Shown one piece after another: positions 7,756-16,277 of a DNA stretch of 35,567 nt; the first letter of the stretch is position 1; each line of letters begins with the position of its first letter. The position numbers and the translations under genes are program-made. The notes under the pieces were generated by a model, which did no database searches, was not told where the DNA came from, and was given only the letters and a program-made list of their open reading frames with translations. This stretch comes from Desulfobacterales bacterium HSG16. Its GTDB lineage: Bacteria; Desulfobacterota; Desulfobacteria; Desulfobacterales; HSG16. Where the stretch lies: NCBI GenBank assembly GCA_030377965.1, contig JAUCGE010000024.1:1-35567 (forward strand), read 5' to 3'.

Positions 7756-9999
7756 ATGGCAGATCGAATTTTTCATAAAGATATTTTTATAAATATTTTA
7801 CCTGGCATCTTGATCCTGTCAGGACTGTACTTTATCAGCCATTATAATTTTCTGCTTTTTCATACGCTTTCCGAACTCTTCAGCATAGTTATAGCCTCTG
7901 GTATATTTATGCTTGTCTGGAATGCAAAAAAAATTATGGATAACGATTACTTTTGTTTCATTGGGATTGCCTTTCTGTTTGTAGCAGGACTTGATCTGCT
8001 CCATACCCTTGCATATAAAGGAATGAATATATTTCCAGGTTATGATGCCAATCTGCCGACTCAGTTCTGGATATCTTCACGATACCTTGAAAGCATTTCT
8101 TTTTTGATCGCACCTTTCGCATCAAGGCAAAGATACAGACCGTACTGTGTGCTTTCCTTGTATAGTGCCGTTTTTATTATTTTGACAGCTGCCTCTTTTG
8201 GAAGAGTTTTTCCGAACTGTTTTATAGAAGGAATCGGACTGACAGGTTTCAAGATTATCAGTGAATATATCATTTCCCTTATTTTTTCGATAGTTTTGTT
8301 TATGCTGTTTCGACAGCGCAATCGCTTTGATCCTTACGTAGTTAATCTGGTGATGTTTTCAATTTTTATGAAAATTATTTCTGAACTGTCATTCACATTT
8401 TACATCAGTGTCTATGGCTTTTCCAATATGGTCGGCCATTTCTTCAAAATAATTTCTTTCTATCTCATATACAAAGCCATTATAGAAACAGGCTTTGCAA
8501 AACCGTATAATCTTTTGTTCAGAAATTTGAAACAAAACCAAGCGTCTTTGCAGAAAGCTATAAAAACAGCCAAAACTGCAAACCAGGCAAAAAGTACCTT
8601 TCTTACCAATATGAGCCATGAACTCCGCTCTCCGCTGAATGCAATTATAGGATTTGCACAGGTGATGGATCTAAATCGTTCAATACCATGCAGGGAAAAA
8701 GAGAATCTGGCGATCATTCTTCGCAGCGGACAGCACCTGCTGAACTTGATCAACGATGTGCTTGACATGTCCAAAATCAATGCAGGCCGTATCGTTTTCA
8801 GTGAGGAAAAATTCGATATTTATCGTCTGCTGGATGATATGAAAAATTTATTTTGCCTGAAAGCCGAAGAAAAGGGACTGGAATTGATAGTCGATTACAA
8901 TGCCAGCCTGCCTCAATATATACAGACAGACGAGGGTAAATTGAGACAGGTTTTGATCAACCTGCTCAATAATGCTGTGAAATTTACAAAAAAAGGCAGT
9001 ATCCGGTTGCAGGTAAGGAACAGCTCCAATCTTTCTGAAACTTCGGATATATTGCTTATCTTTGAGATTGAAGATACTGGCCCCGGAATTGCTCCAGAAG
9101 AATTAAAAAATATCTTTAAACCCTTTATACAGACCAGAACTGGAATAAAATCTCAGGAAGGGACTGGCCTTGGATTGCACATCAGTCAGGAATTTGTTAG
9201 AATAATGGGTGGAGAACTCACTGTTGAAAGTACGATTAACAGAGGAAGTGTTTTCAGATTCAGAATTCAGGCTGAAAAGGTAGAAAATGTTTTACCAGAA
9301 GACAAGAAAACAACAGAACGCGTCATCGCTCTGGAGGCGGATCAGCCTCAGTACCAGATTCTGGTCGTTGATAACATAGAACATAATCGATTGCTGCTGA
9401 ACAGATTACTTGTACCGCTCGGTTTTGAAGTCCGGGAAGCAGCAAATGGCAGAGAGGCAGTTGAAATCTGGGAAGAATGGGAACCCCATCTTATTTGTAT
9501 GGATATGCGGATGCCTGTCATGGACGGTTATGAAGCAATTAAAATAATCAAGAGTACTCCAAAAGGCCGGATCACGCCAATAATTGCCGTGACAGCCAGT
9601 GCGTTTGAAGAAAGGCAGGGGGCTATCATGTCCTCTGGCTGCGATGATTTTGTACGTAAACCGTTTCAGGCATCGGAGATATTTGAGGTGATACATCGGC
9701 ATATCGGAGTTCGGTATGTATATGAGAAAGATGTCAAATCTTTGACCCGAAAATCATTTGAAAAGAATAAGCCAGATGAGGATCTATCTAAATGTTCAGA
9801 TGCTTTGCCGGATGAATTACTAATCGAACTGGAGCGGGCATCAGTGCAGGGTGATACAGACAGGGCTGTAAGCTTGACAGAAGATATAAGTTTTTACGAT
9901 GTTGTGCTGGCTGATGCACTCGCTGCGTTGATCTCTGATTTTGATTATGAAGAAATTTTGAAATTGATCCGGAAAAAATTATTCGTGCCGGGTTCCTAA
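7756..9999 (+). CDS. MASE3-domain membrane hybrid histidine kinase with receiver
   Basis: 747 residues. Residues about 10-255 form a multi-helix membrane sensor of the MASE3 type, recognised by LFHTLSELFSIVIASGIF, LFVAGLDLLHTLAYKGM, FPGYDANLPTQFWI and SRYLES. HisKA has H288 in TNMSHELRSPLNA. HATPase carries NLLNNAVKF, DTGPGI and GTGLGLH. The receiver (about 532-650) has phospho-acceptor D in CMDMRMPVMDGYE and RKP; its acidic pair reads DN instead of DD. The shared helical module closes the protein (about 675-740). HisKA and HATPase are very close to those of the preceding kinase, which points to tandem duplication. The MASE3 ligand is unknown. Confidence 0.93.
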   Translation: MADRIFHKDIFINILPGILILSGLYFISHYNFLLFHTLSELFSIVIASGIFMLVWNAKKIMDNDYFCFIGIAFLFVAGLDLLHTLAYKGMNIFPGYDANLPTQFWISSRYLESISFLIAPFASRQRYRPYCVLSLYSAVFIILTAASFGRVFPNCFIEGIGLTGFKIISEYIISLIFSIVLFMLFRQRNRFDPYVVNLVMFSIFMKIISELSFTFYISVYGFSNMVGHFFKIISFYLIYKAIIETGFAKPYNLLFRNLKQNQASLQKAIKTAKTANQAKSTFLTNMSHELRSPLNAIIGFAQVMDLNRSIPCREKENLAIILRSGQHLLNLINDVLDMSKINAGRIVFSEEKFDIYRLLDDMKNLFCLKAEEKGLELIVDYNASLPQYIQTDEGKLRQVLINLLNNAVKFTKKGSIRLQVRNSSNLSETSDILLIFEIEDTGPGIAPEELKNIFKPFIQTRTGIKSQEGTGLGLHISQEFVRIMGGELTVESTINRGSVFRFRIQAEKVENVLPEDKKTTERVIALEADQPQYQILVVDNIEHNRLLLNRLLVPLGFEVREAANGREAVEIWEEWEPHLICMDMRMPVMDGYEAIKIIKSTPKGRITPIIAVTASAFEERQGAIMSSGCDDFVRKPFQASEIFEVIHRHIGVRYVYEKDVKSLTRKSFEKNKPDEDLSKCSDALPDELLIELERASVQGDTDRAVSLTEDISFYDVVLADALAALISDFDYEEILKLIRKKLFVPGS

Positions 10000-10020
10000 G
10001 ATTTTTGTAAGGAAAAACTG

Positions 10021-12225
10021 ATGAATAAAACAGGAATTATTACAAAGAAAAATTGGAAAGAGCTTATCAGATACTTTCTGATTGTCTTGCTGCCCCTGGC
10101 AATGATTATAATCGTGGTCACGATACTGATATACTTTGCTGAAATCAAAGCTCAGACAAAGTTTATCCAGACTAGTGAGCATAATACCATATCCATGCTT
10201 ATGACCGTCATCACTCATGATTTTGAAACAATCGTATCCGATCTTATTGTCATGGCCGAAAACAATGAACTGGTAGACTTGATAGAAAGCGGTGAGACAA
10301 AGTATAGGAAAGCATTGGAAAAAGAATTTGCTTCCTTTGCTGCCGGAAAAAAGCTCTATAATCAGGTACGTTTTCTTGATGAAACCGGCATGGAAATTGT
10401 CAGGGTGAATTATAACAAAAAAGAGGCATATGCCGTTCCTGACCACAACCTCCAGTTCAAGGGCAAACGATATTATTTTAGAGATACCTTCGTTCTCAAG
10501 CAGAAAGAAATTTTTATTTCTCCTTTAGATCTTAATGTTGAATACGGGAAAATCGAAATACCTCTAAAACCAATAATTCGTTTAGGCACACCAGTTTTTG
10601 ACTCTGACGGACGAAAGCGAGGTATAATACTTTTTAATTATTTCGGCGCAAAGATTATCCGTAACCTGGAGAAAACTTATATCAATTCTAAAGGAGAACT
10701 CATGCTGATAAATAGGGACGGATTCTGGTTGAAATGCCCTGTTCCCGAAGACCAATGGGGATTCATGTATGAGGGAAAAAGAGAGAAAACATTTCAAAAA
10801 GCCTTTCCAGTAGCGTGGCAGACAATTTCCAATAACCGAACAGGACAATTTTTTGATAACAGGGGGCTGTTCACTTTCACCACAGTTTATCCTCTGAGAC
10901 TCATAAAATCAGGCACGGAAAAAGCTTCTGCTTCAAGTATACAGGATGGCCAAATCACAGAGAATTCCTATTATTGGAAAATTATTTCCTACATCCCGCC
11001 GGAAATTCTGAAAAACGCTTTTCGAGATGCTGAGAGTCGATTTGTTCAACTTAACCTGAGTCTTTTTCCTTTGATTATCATTTGTTCCTGGCTCCTGGCA
11101 CTGGCCTATGTCAGACGCAGACGAGATGAAGACACACTGAAAAAAGCCAAGGAATCGGCAGAATCTGCCAACAGGGCAAAAAGTGAATTTCTGGCCAGCA
11201 TGAGCCATGAACTCCGTTCTCCTCTTCACGTTGTCCTCGGTTTTTCCCGTATGACAGGCGGCAGTCGTCATCTCCATCCAGAACACCGGAAAAATCTCAA
11301 CACTGTCATCCAGAGCGGAGAACATCTTTTGAAGATGATTGAAGATGTACTGGACATGTCTAAAATTGAAACAGGCCGCATAAGGCTGGAGGAACGAAGT
11401 TTCGATTTATACGGCTTTCTGGACGAACTGGAACAAAATATACGTGTTCGGGCAGAAGATAAAGGATTGCAGCTGACCTTCAAATGTTTTCCGAATACGC
11501 CCCGGTATGTAAAGGCAGATAAAGACAGGCTTCGCCAGGTTCTGGAGAATCTACTTGACAACGCTGTGAAGTTTAGCAGAGAAGGTAAAGTTGCAGTACG
11601 GGTTAAAAGCTACAAAAATTTGTCTGTACCTCATCTTGGTTTTGAAGTGGAAGATGCTGGCTCAGGTATTCCTGCTGAGGCAGCTGATACCCTCTTTGAA
11701 GCCTTTGCACAGACAAAACATGGAGACGGATGGCAGGAAGGTACCGGTCTGGGGCTGGCTGTCAGTTACCGTCTTGTGCAGCTTATGGGTGGGAAAATGA
11801 CCGTAATCAGCCCTAAACCTTCGGATTTTTCCAAAGATTCTCAGACTTCAGAGATTTTATCTGCAAAATCTCGAAGTTTTCGACTGGCTGATGAAAAAAT
11901 GTCAGAGAGCCAGGGTTCCATATTCAGATTCGATATTCAAGTGGGGCTGGCCGATTCTTCCGATCTTCCTGACTCCTCTCATACGGATTCCCTTATCGTT
12001 GAAGAACAGGTTATGCAGAAAGAACTGACTGCTCTTCCACCCGAATTGCTGATGCAGCTGAAACAAGCCGCTATTGGGGGAAATACTGATGAGATTGAGG
12101 TGCTGATCGAGAAAATTCGTCCCCATGATGCTGAATCTGCCAACACCATAGCAACTTTGGCTCATGATTATGAACATGACAAGATTCTGGAACTTATATA
12201 TAAAAACGAGGTAGATAAAAAATGA
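10021..12225 (+). CDS. dCache_3-type sensor histidine kinase without receiver
   Basis: 734 residues. Two membrane helices (about 17-40 and 343-363) flank a periplasmic sensor of about 300 residues resembling the dCache_3 double sensor family, with YNQVRFLDETGMEIVRVN, RYYFRDTF, SPLDLNVEYGKIE, TPVFDSDGRKRGIILFNY and LMLINRDGFWL. HisKA has H396 in ASMSHELRSPLHV. HATPase has NLLDNAVKF, DAGSGI and GTGLGLA. After the second glycine box an unusual insertion of about 30 residues contains a palindromic DNA segment (11845-11877). The shared helical module lies at about 675-730. There is no receiver, so it probably phosphorylates a separate partner; the next gene, which overlaps by four bases (ATGA), begins with a receiver and is the obvious candidate. 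Confidence 0.92.
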   Translation: MNKTGIITKKNWKELIRYFLIVLLPLAMIIIVVTILIYFAEIKAQTKFIQTSEHNTISMLMTVITHDFETIVSDLIVMAENNELVDLIESGETKYRKALEKEFASFAAGKKLYNQVRFLDETGMEIVRVNYNKKEAYAVPDHNLQFKGKRYYFRDTFVLKQKEIFISPLDLNVEYGKIEIPLKPIIRLGTPVFDSDGRKRGIILFNYFGAKIIRNLEKTYINSKGELMLINRDGFWLKCPVPEDQWGFMYEGKREKTFQKAFPVAWQTISNNRTGQFFDNRGLFTFTTVYPLRLIKSGTEKASASSIQDGQITENSYYWKIISYIPPEILKNAFRDAESRFVQLNLSLFPLIIICSWLLALAYVRRRRDEDTLKKAKESAESANRAKSEFLASMSHELRSPLHVVLGFSRMTGGSRHLHPEHRKNLNTVIQSGEHLLKMIEDVLDMSKIETGRIRLEERSFDLYGFLDELEQNIRVRAEDKGLQLTFKCFPNTPRYVKADKDRLRQVLENLLDNAVKFSREGKVAVRVKSYKNLSVPHLGFEVEDAGSGIPAEAADTLFEAFAQTKHGDGWQEGTGLGLAVSYRLVQLMGGKMTVISPKPSDFSKDSQTSEILSAKSRSFRLADEKMSESQGSIFRFDIQVGLADSSDLPDSSHTDSLIVEEQVMQKELTALPPELLMQLKQAAIGGNTDEIEVLIEKIRPHDAESANTIATLAHDYEHDKILELIYKNEVDKK
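11845..11877. repeat. Palindromic repeat lodged within a kinase coding sequence
   Basis: ACTTCAGAGATTTT (11845-11858) is followed after six bases by AAAATCTCGAAGT (11865-11877), its inverse apart from one missing base. It codes part of an extra loop after the second glycine box, where related kinases pass directly to the final strand. This suggests insertion of a short intergenic-type palindrome. Confidence 0.75.
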
Positions 12226-14717
12226 GAAAACAACACATAGATGAATCAGAATCAAGAATTCTGATTGTTGATGACATACCTGAGAATTTGCGCCTTCTGA
12301 CCATGATATTAAAAGCTGAAGGATACAATGTCCGGCAGTTGCGTAACGGAAAAATGGTTATGTCATCTGCGTTGAGTTCTCTCCCGGATTTGATCCTTCT
12401 GGATATTCTGATGCCGGAAATAGACGGTTATGAAGTATGTCTGCAGCTGAAAGCGCAGGAAAAGACCTGTGACATACCGATAATCTTTATAAGTGCCCTG
12501 GATCAGGCAGCCAGTAAGACGAAAGCATTTGCAGTCGGCGGAGTTGATTATATCACTAAACCTTTTCAGGAAGAAGAAGTCCTGGCGCGAGTCAAAACAC
12601 ATCTTGCACTGAGAAAGATGCAGAAGCGTTTTGAGGAAAAAAACCTTCTACTTGAAAAGGAAATCGATGAACGTAAAAAAGCGGAAGTAAAACTTCGAAA
12701 ACTTTCCCGGGCAGTAGAACATAGTGCCAGCTCGATTGTTATTACCAATCTTGAGGGAATGATCGAATATGTGAATCCTGCTTTTTCCGAAACAACAGGA
12801 TATTCATTCAATGAAGCCATAGGAAACAATCCCAGTGTATTGAAATCAGGAAAACATCAGCCCGAATTCTATAAAAAAATGTGGCAGACGCTCAACAGTG
12901 GAAATGTATGGCATGGTGAATTTGTAAACAAGCGAAAAAATGGGAGTATCTACTGGGAATACGCTACAATATCTCCGGTAAAAGATCAGGAAGGTAATAT
13001 CACTAATTATGTGGCAATCAAGGACGATATCACCAGGCGCAAGGAAACGGAGAAAGAAAACATCCGCCTGCTTGAGGAAGCGAGAGCAGCCAGGAGCGAT
13101 GCTGAAAATGCAAACAGAGCAAAGAGTGAATTTCTGGCTAATATGTCACATGAAATTCGAACGCCCATGAACGCTGTCATAGGTATGACAGATCTTACCT
13201 TGCAGACAAATCTCAATCAGGAGCAGAGCGAAAATCTTCAAAGTGTGAAAGATTCTGCCCACCATCTGCTGGATATCATCAATGACATCCTTGATTTTTC
13301 CAAAATAGAAGCAGGAAAAATAACTCTCGAAAATACTGATTTTGACCTGCACAAACTTCTCGATTCGGTTATCGGGATCTTTTCCTTTCAGGTTGAAAGA
13401 CAGGGCCTTTTTCTTGATCTGGTTCGTGCGGACGATCTACCCCGGTACATCAGAGGAGATCAGGTACGGCTGAAGCAGATACTGGTCAATCTGATCGGCA
13501 ACGCCGTTAAATTTACCGAAACCGGCGGCATTACGGTCAAGGCAAAGTGTCAGAAAAGCCCAAAGGAAGAACTTTCGTATTCCGAACATGTTGATTCTCA
13601 TATGAAAAACTCAGTATCCAATGTTTCAAATTTAAAAACTCTGGACTATTCAATCCTGTTTTCCGTAGCAGATACTGGAATTGGGATTCCAAAAGACAGG
13701 CAGGAAAAAATATTCGAAAGCTTCAGCCAGGCAAGTGATTCAACCACCAGAAAATATGGCGGCACAGGCCTGGGGCTGTCTATCTGCTGGCAACTGGCAG
13801 GATTGATGAAAGGTCAGATCTGGGTGGAAAGTAAGGTCGGCACTGGCAGTAAATTTTCTTTTTTAATAGATTTTTTGCCAGGCGACAAGGAGAATATCCG
13901 GCCTGATTACCATAAACAACGGAGCATGATATCAGGACAGGCTTCCGAAGCTCTGAAAATACTTCTGGCTGAGGACAATCCGGTTAATGCTAAAGTCGCT
14001 TCAAGTTTTCTGACACGTATGGGACACATCCCGATTACGGCTGTTGATGGAAAAAAGGTTTTGAAGCTTCTTTCATCAGATATATTCGATCTAGTGCTGA
14101 TGGATGTGGAAATGCCAGGAATGAGTGGTATAGAAGCCACGCAGCGGATACGTAATGGTGAGGCAGGCCATGAAAACAGCAAAATTCCAGTTATAGCCAT
14201 GACAGCTCACGTCCTGAGCGATTTCAGAGAAAAATGTGAGATAGCGGGAATGAATGCTTTTGTCAGTAAACCGGTAGATTTTTACGAACTGGGTTCAATC
14301 ATTGGCAGACACGTTTCTCATGCCGTCGCAGCTATTTCTGAAACAGCAGGAAATAAAAAGGCTGAGACCGTCTCTGCCGCCGACCCTGTCCTTGACAAAA
14401 AAGATATTCTGCGCCGCCTTGGCGGAAACAAAGTCCTTTTCGATACACTTTGTAAGTTATTTATCAAGGAAATACCCAAAGTGCTGGAAAACCTTCGACA
14501 GGCGATTGCCAATAATAATATGGATGGAATACTTCTGTATGCCCATTCTTTAAAAGGGACATGTATGAATATGAGTGCGAAAACCTGCCAGAATTTTGCA
14601 GAACAACTGGAGCGTATTGCCAGAGAGGGGGGGCAAAAATCGGAACAGATAATCCCCCTTTTTGAAAAACTTGAGCAGGAACTCGACAAGGTTATGGACA
14701 TAATTCAGAGAATATAA
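12222..14717 (+). CDS. Soluble REC-PAS-HisKA-HATPase-REC-HPt hybrid kinase
   Basis: 831 residues, no membrane helix. Receiver 1 (about 10-130) has ILIVDDIPEN, LLDILMPEIDGYE and TKPF. A coiled linker leads to PAS (about 160-280, FSETTGYSFNEAIGNNPSVL). HisKA has H310 in NMSHEIRTPMNA. HATPase carries NLIGNAVKF, DTGIGIP and GTGLGLS. Receiver 2 (about 580-700) has LAEDNPVN, LMDVEMPGMSG and SKP. The C-terminal HPt domain has H775 in AHSLKGT. This layout can run a complete His-Asp-His phosphorelay in one chain. The start overlaps the preceding kinase by ATGA after GAGGT. The TAA stop is also the first three bases of the terminal inverted repeat of a MITE-like element, so the present C-terminus may have been set by that insertion. 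Confidence 0.95.
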   Translation: MRKQHIDESESRILIVDDIPENLRLLTMILKAEGYNVRQLRNGKMVMSSALSSLPDLILLDILMPEIDGYEVCLQLKAQEKTCDIPIIFISALDQAASKTKAFAVGGVDYITKPFQEEEVLARVKTHLALRKMQKRFEEKNLLLEKEIDERKKAEVKLRKLSRAVEHSASSIVITNLEGMIEYVNPAFSETTGYSFNEAIGNNPSVLKSGKHQPEFYKKMWQTLNSGNVWHGEFVNKRKNGSIYWEYATISPVKDQEGNITNYVAIKDDITRRKETEKENIRLLEEARAARSDAENANRAKSEFLANMSHEIRTPMNAVIGMTDLTLQTNLNQEQSENLQSVKDSAHHLLDIINDILDFSKIEAGKITLENTDFDLHKLLDSVIGIFSFQVERQGLFLDLVRADDLPRYIRGDQVRLKQILVNLIGNAVKFTETGGITVKAKCQKSPKEELSYSEHVDSHMKNSVSNVSNLKTLDYSILFSVADTGIGIPKDRQEKIFESFSQASDSTTRKYGGTGLGLSICWQLAGLMKGQIWVESKVGTGSKFSFLIDFLPGDKENIRPDYHKQRSMISGQASEALKILLAEDNPVNAKVASSFLTRMGHIPITAVDGKKVLKLLSSDIFDLVLMDVEMPGMSGIEATQRIRNGEAGHENSKIPVIAMTAHVLSDFREKCEIAGMNAFVSKPVDFYELGSIIGRHVSHAVAAISETAGNKKAETVSAADPVLDKKDILRRLGGNKVLFDTLCKLFIKEIPKVLENLRQAIANNNMDGILLYAHSLKGTCMNMSAKTCQNFAEQLERIAREGGQKSEQIIPLFEKLEQELDKVMDIIQRI

Positions 14718-14923
14718 GTACCTACCAAATAATTTATTGACATTTTCTTAAAGGGGGAATGGATTATTGTCAAAAAGTTGTTTCATTGGGAAAAAAATTA
14801 AAAAATATACTGTGAAAAATTTCTGAATCAGAATTTACAGGATTAAAGAATGAACAGAATTCTGAAAATTCTGATTCAGACAATCTATCGAAAAAAGTTA
14901 AAAAATATATGGTCTGGTACTTA
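14715..14923. mobile_element. MITE-like element, copy 1 (TAAGTACC terminal inverted repeats)
   Basis: The left end TAAGTACCTACCAAATAATT (14715 on) and the right end, which read in reverse begins TAAGTACCAGACCATATATT (to 14923), form an imperfect inverted repeat of about 27 bases. The left portion, including GACATTTTCTTAA, GGGGGAA and ATGGATTATTGT, recurs at 35474-35567. It has no coding capacity. A second palindrome is nested inside (14822-14880), flanked by two similar copies of GAAAAAA-TTAAAAAATATA (about 14789-14808 and 14890-14909). With the promoter region it fills the 14718-15058 gap. Confidence 0.8.
14822..14880. repeat. Nested palindrome (TCTGAATCAGAATTT family) inside MITE copy 1
   Basis: TCTGAATCAGAATTT (14822-14836) and its exact inverse AAATTCTGATTCAGA (14866-14880) are separated by 29 bases. 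The 15-bp perfect arms and the ACAGGATTAAAG loop resemble a repeat known in several environmental bacterial genomes; that identification is from memory. Confidence 0.8.
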
Positions 14924-14973
14924 ACACAATCATTTTATGATTGAAAAAAATGTGGAGGGAAGGCAATAGAAAG

Positions 14974-15003
14974 TTGACACATATTTTTATTTTTGTTAAG
15001 AAT
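14974..15003 (+). promoter_or_regulatory. Candidate sigma-70-type promoter for the liv genes
   Basis: A consensus -35 box TTGACA at 14974-14979 is followed after 18 bases by AAGAAT (14998-15003), which matches four of six -10 positions. It is 56 bases before the start of the binding-protein gene. A small palindrome AATCATTTTATGATT lies upstream at 14928-14942 and could be an operator, though this is only a guess. Confidence 0.45.
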
Positions 15004-15058
15004 CTATGGATTATTCAACAGATGAATTGTCATCAAATTAACTAAGAGAGGAGAATGT

Positions 15059-16186
15059 ATGAAAAGGATTTTTATTCTTGCGTTAGCTTTGTGCTTGATT
15101 TCTACGGGTTCTGTCTTTGCTGCTGGAAAGACAGTCAGGATTGGATTAATGGGTCCCATGACCGGCCCCTGGGCCAGTGAGGGCCAGGAAATGAAACAGG
15201 TTCTTGATCTGCTGGCTGAAGATATTAACAAGGCAGGCGGAATCAATGGAATGCAGGTTGAAGTAATAGCGGAAGATGATGCCGGTGATCCAAGGACTGC
15301 GGCTCTGGCTTCACAGAGGCTTTCCACAAGAGATGTTGTGGCTGTTGTCGGAACTTATGGATCTTCAGTGACTGAGGCTACACAGACTATCTATGATGAA
15401 AGCGAAATTATCCAGGTTGCCAACGGCTCTACGGCAGTCCGCCTGTCTGAAAAAGGACTCAATTTTTTCTTTAGAACCTGCCCCAGAGATGATGAGCAGG
15501 GAAGAGTTGCAGCACAGACAATAAAAAAACTTGCATATAAAAATGTGGCCATCCTTCATGATAATACAACCTATGCAAAGGGCCTTGCCAATGAAGCCAA
15601 AGCGCTTCTGGTAAAGGAAAAAGATATCAAAATCGTATTTTTTGATGCTCTCACTCCTGGTGAAAGAGATTACAACACCTTGCTGACCAAGCTCAAAGGC
15701 TCAAAACCGGATGTGGTATTTTTCACAGGCTACTATCCAGAAGCTGGCCTGCTCCTTCGACAGAAACGCGAACTTGGTTTTACAGCACCCTTCATCGGTG
15801 GTGATGCAACAAATCATCCTGACCTTGTCAAAATTGCTGGCGTCGAAGCTGCCAAAGATTTTTATTTTCTGAGCGCCCCTCTGCCCAAGGATCTGCCTTC
15901 GGCTGAAGCCACATCTTTTGTAAAAGGCTTTGAAGCAAAATACGGAAATTCCCCCAACTCGATTTATGCGGTTCTTGCAGGAGACGGCTTCAGGGTTGTT
16001 GTCGAGGCGATTAAAAACGCGAAAAGCGTAAAATCCAATGATATAGCAAAGTATCTGCATACAAAACTGACTGATTTTCCTGGTTTGACCGGTACTATCT
16101 CTTTTAACGAAAAAGGAGATCGTGTAGGTGATGTTTACCGTGTATACAGGGTGGATGCAGCTGGCAATTTTATTCTTCAGCCATAG
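15059..16186 (+). CDS. livK: Branched-chain amino acid ABC transporter substrate-binding protein (LivK-like)
   Basis: 375 residues with a classical signal peptide (MKRIFILALALCLISTGSVFAAG, cleavage near residue 21-22). The mature part has the Peripla_BP_6 pattern: VRIGLMGPMTGPWASEGQEM, INKAGGINGMQVEVIAEDDAGDP, VVGTYGSSVTEA, FFRTCPRDDEQG and DVVFFTGYYPEAG. The family binds leucine, isoleucine, valine or related amides in the periplasm; exact specificity cannot be read from sequence. The start is set by GAGAGGAG about six bases upstream. It is followed by a hairpin and then the two permease genes, consistent with higher expression of the binding protein. Confidence 0.93.
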   Translation: MKRIFILALALCLISTGSVFAAGKTVRIGLMGPMTGPWASEGQEMKQVLDLLAEDINKAGGINGMQVEVIAEDDAGDPRTAALASQRLSTRDVVAVVGTYGSSVTEATQTIYDESEIIQVANGSTAVRLSEKGLNFFFRTCPRDDEQGRVAAQTIKKLAYKNVAILHDNTTYAKGLANEAKALLVKEKDIKIVFFDALTPGERDYNTLLTKLKGSKPDVVFFTGYYPEAGLLLRQKRELGFTAPFIGGDATNHPDLVKIAGVEAAKDFYFLSAPLPKDLPSAEATSFVKGFEAKYGNSPNSIYAVLAGDGFRVVVEAIKNAKSVKSNDIAKYLHTKLTDFPGLTGTISFNEKGDRVGDVYRVYRVDAAGNFILQP

Positions 16187-16204
16187 GTACTAAATATTGT
16201 TATA

Positions 16205-16243
16205 TCAGCGCGAAGTTTTCTTTGAACGGAAATTTCGCGCTGA
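16205..16243 (+). promoter_or_regulatory. Intercistronic hairpin between livK and livH
   Basis: TCAGCGCGAA (16205-16214) and TTCGCGCTGA (16234-16243) are perfectly inverted, and the helix can extend inward with two mismatches to a seven-base loop. A short T-run comes only some bases later. It lies just after the livK stop and fits an mRNA-stabilising or partial attenuation hairpin that makes binding protein exceed permease. Confidence 0.7.
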
Positions 16244-16277
16244 AAATCCTTTTTCAAATACCATTTTATGGATTGAT

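Noticed and set aside
10582-10848. Minus-strand frames within the kinase genes
   Set aside because: All lie antisense to well-defined kinase domains and show no ribosome-binding sites or motifs.
16197-16277. Upstream TTG extension of the livH-like gene
   Set aside because: It would translate through the intercistronic hairpin and add 27 residues unlike the family; the ATG at 16278 gives the standard LivH start.
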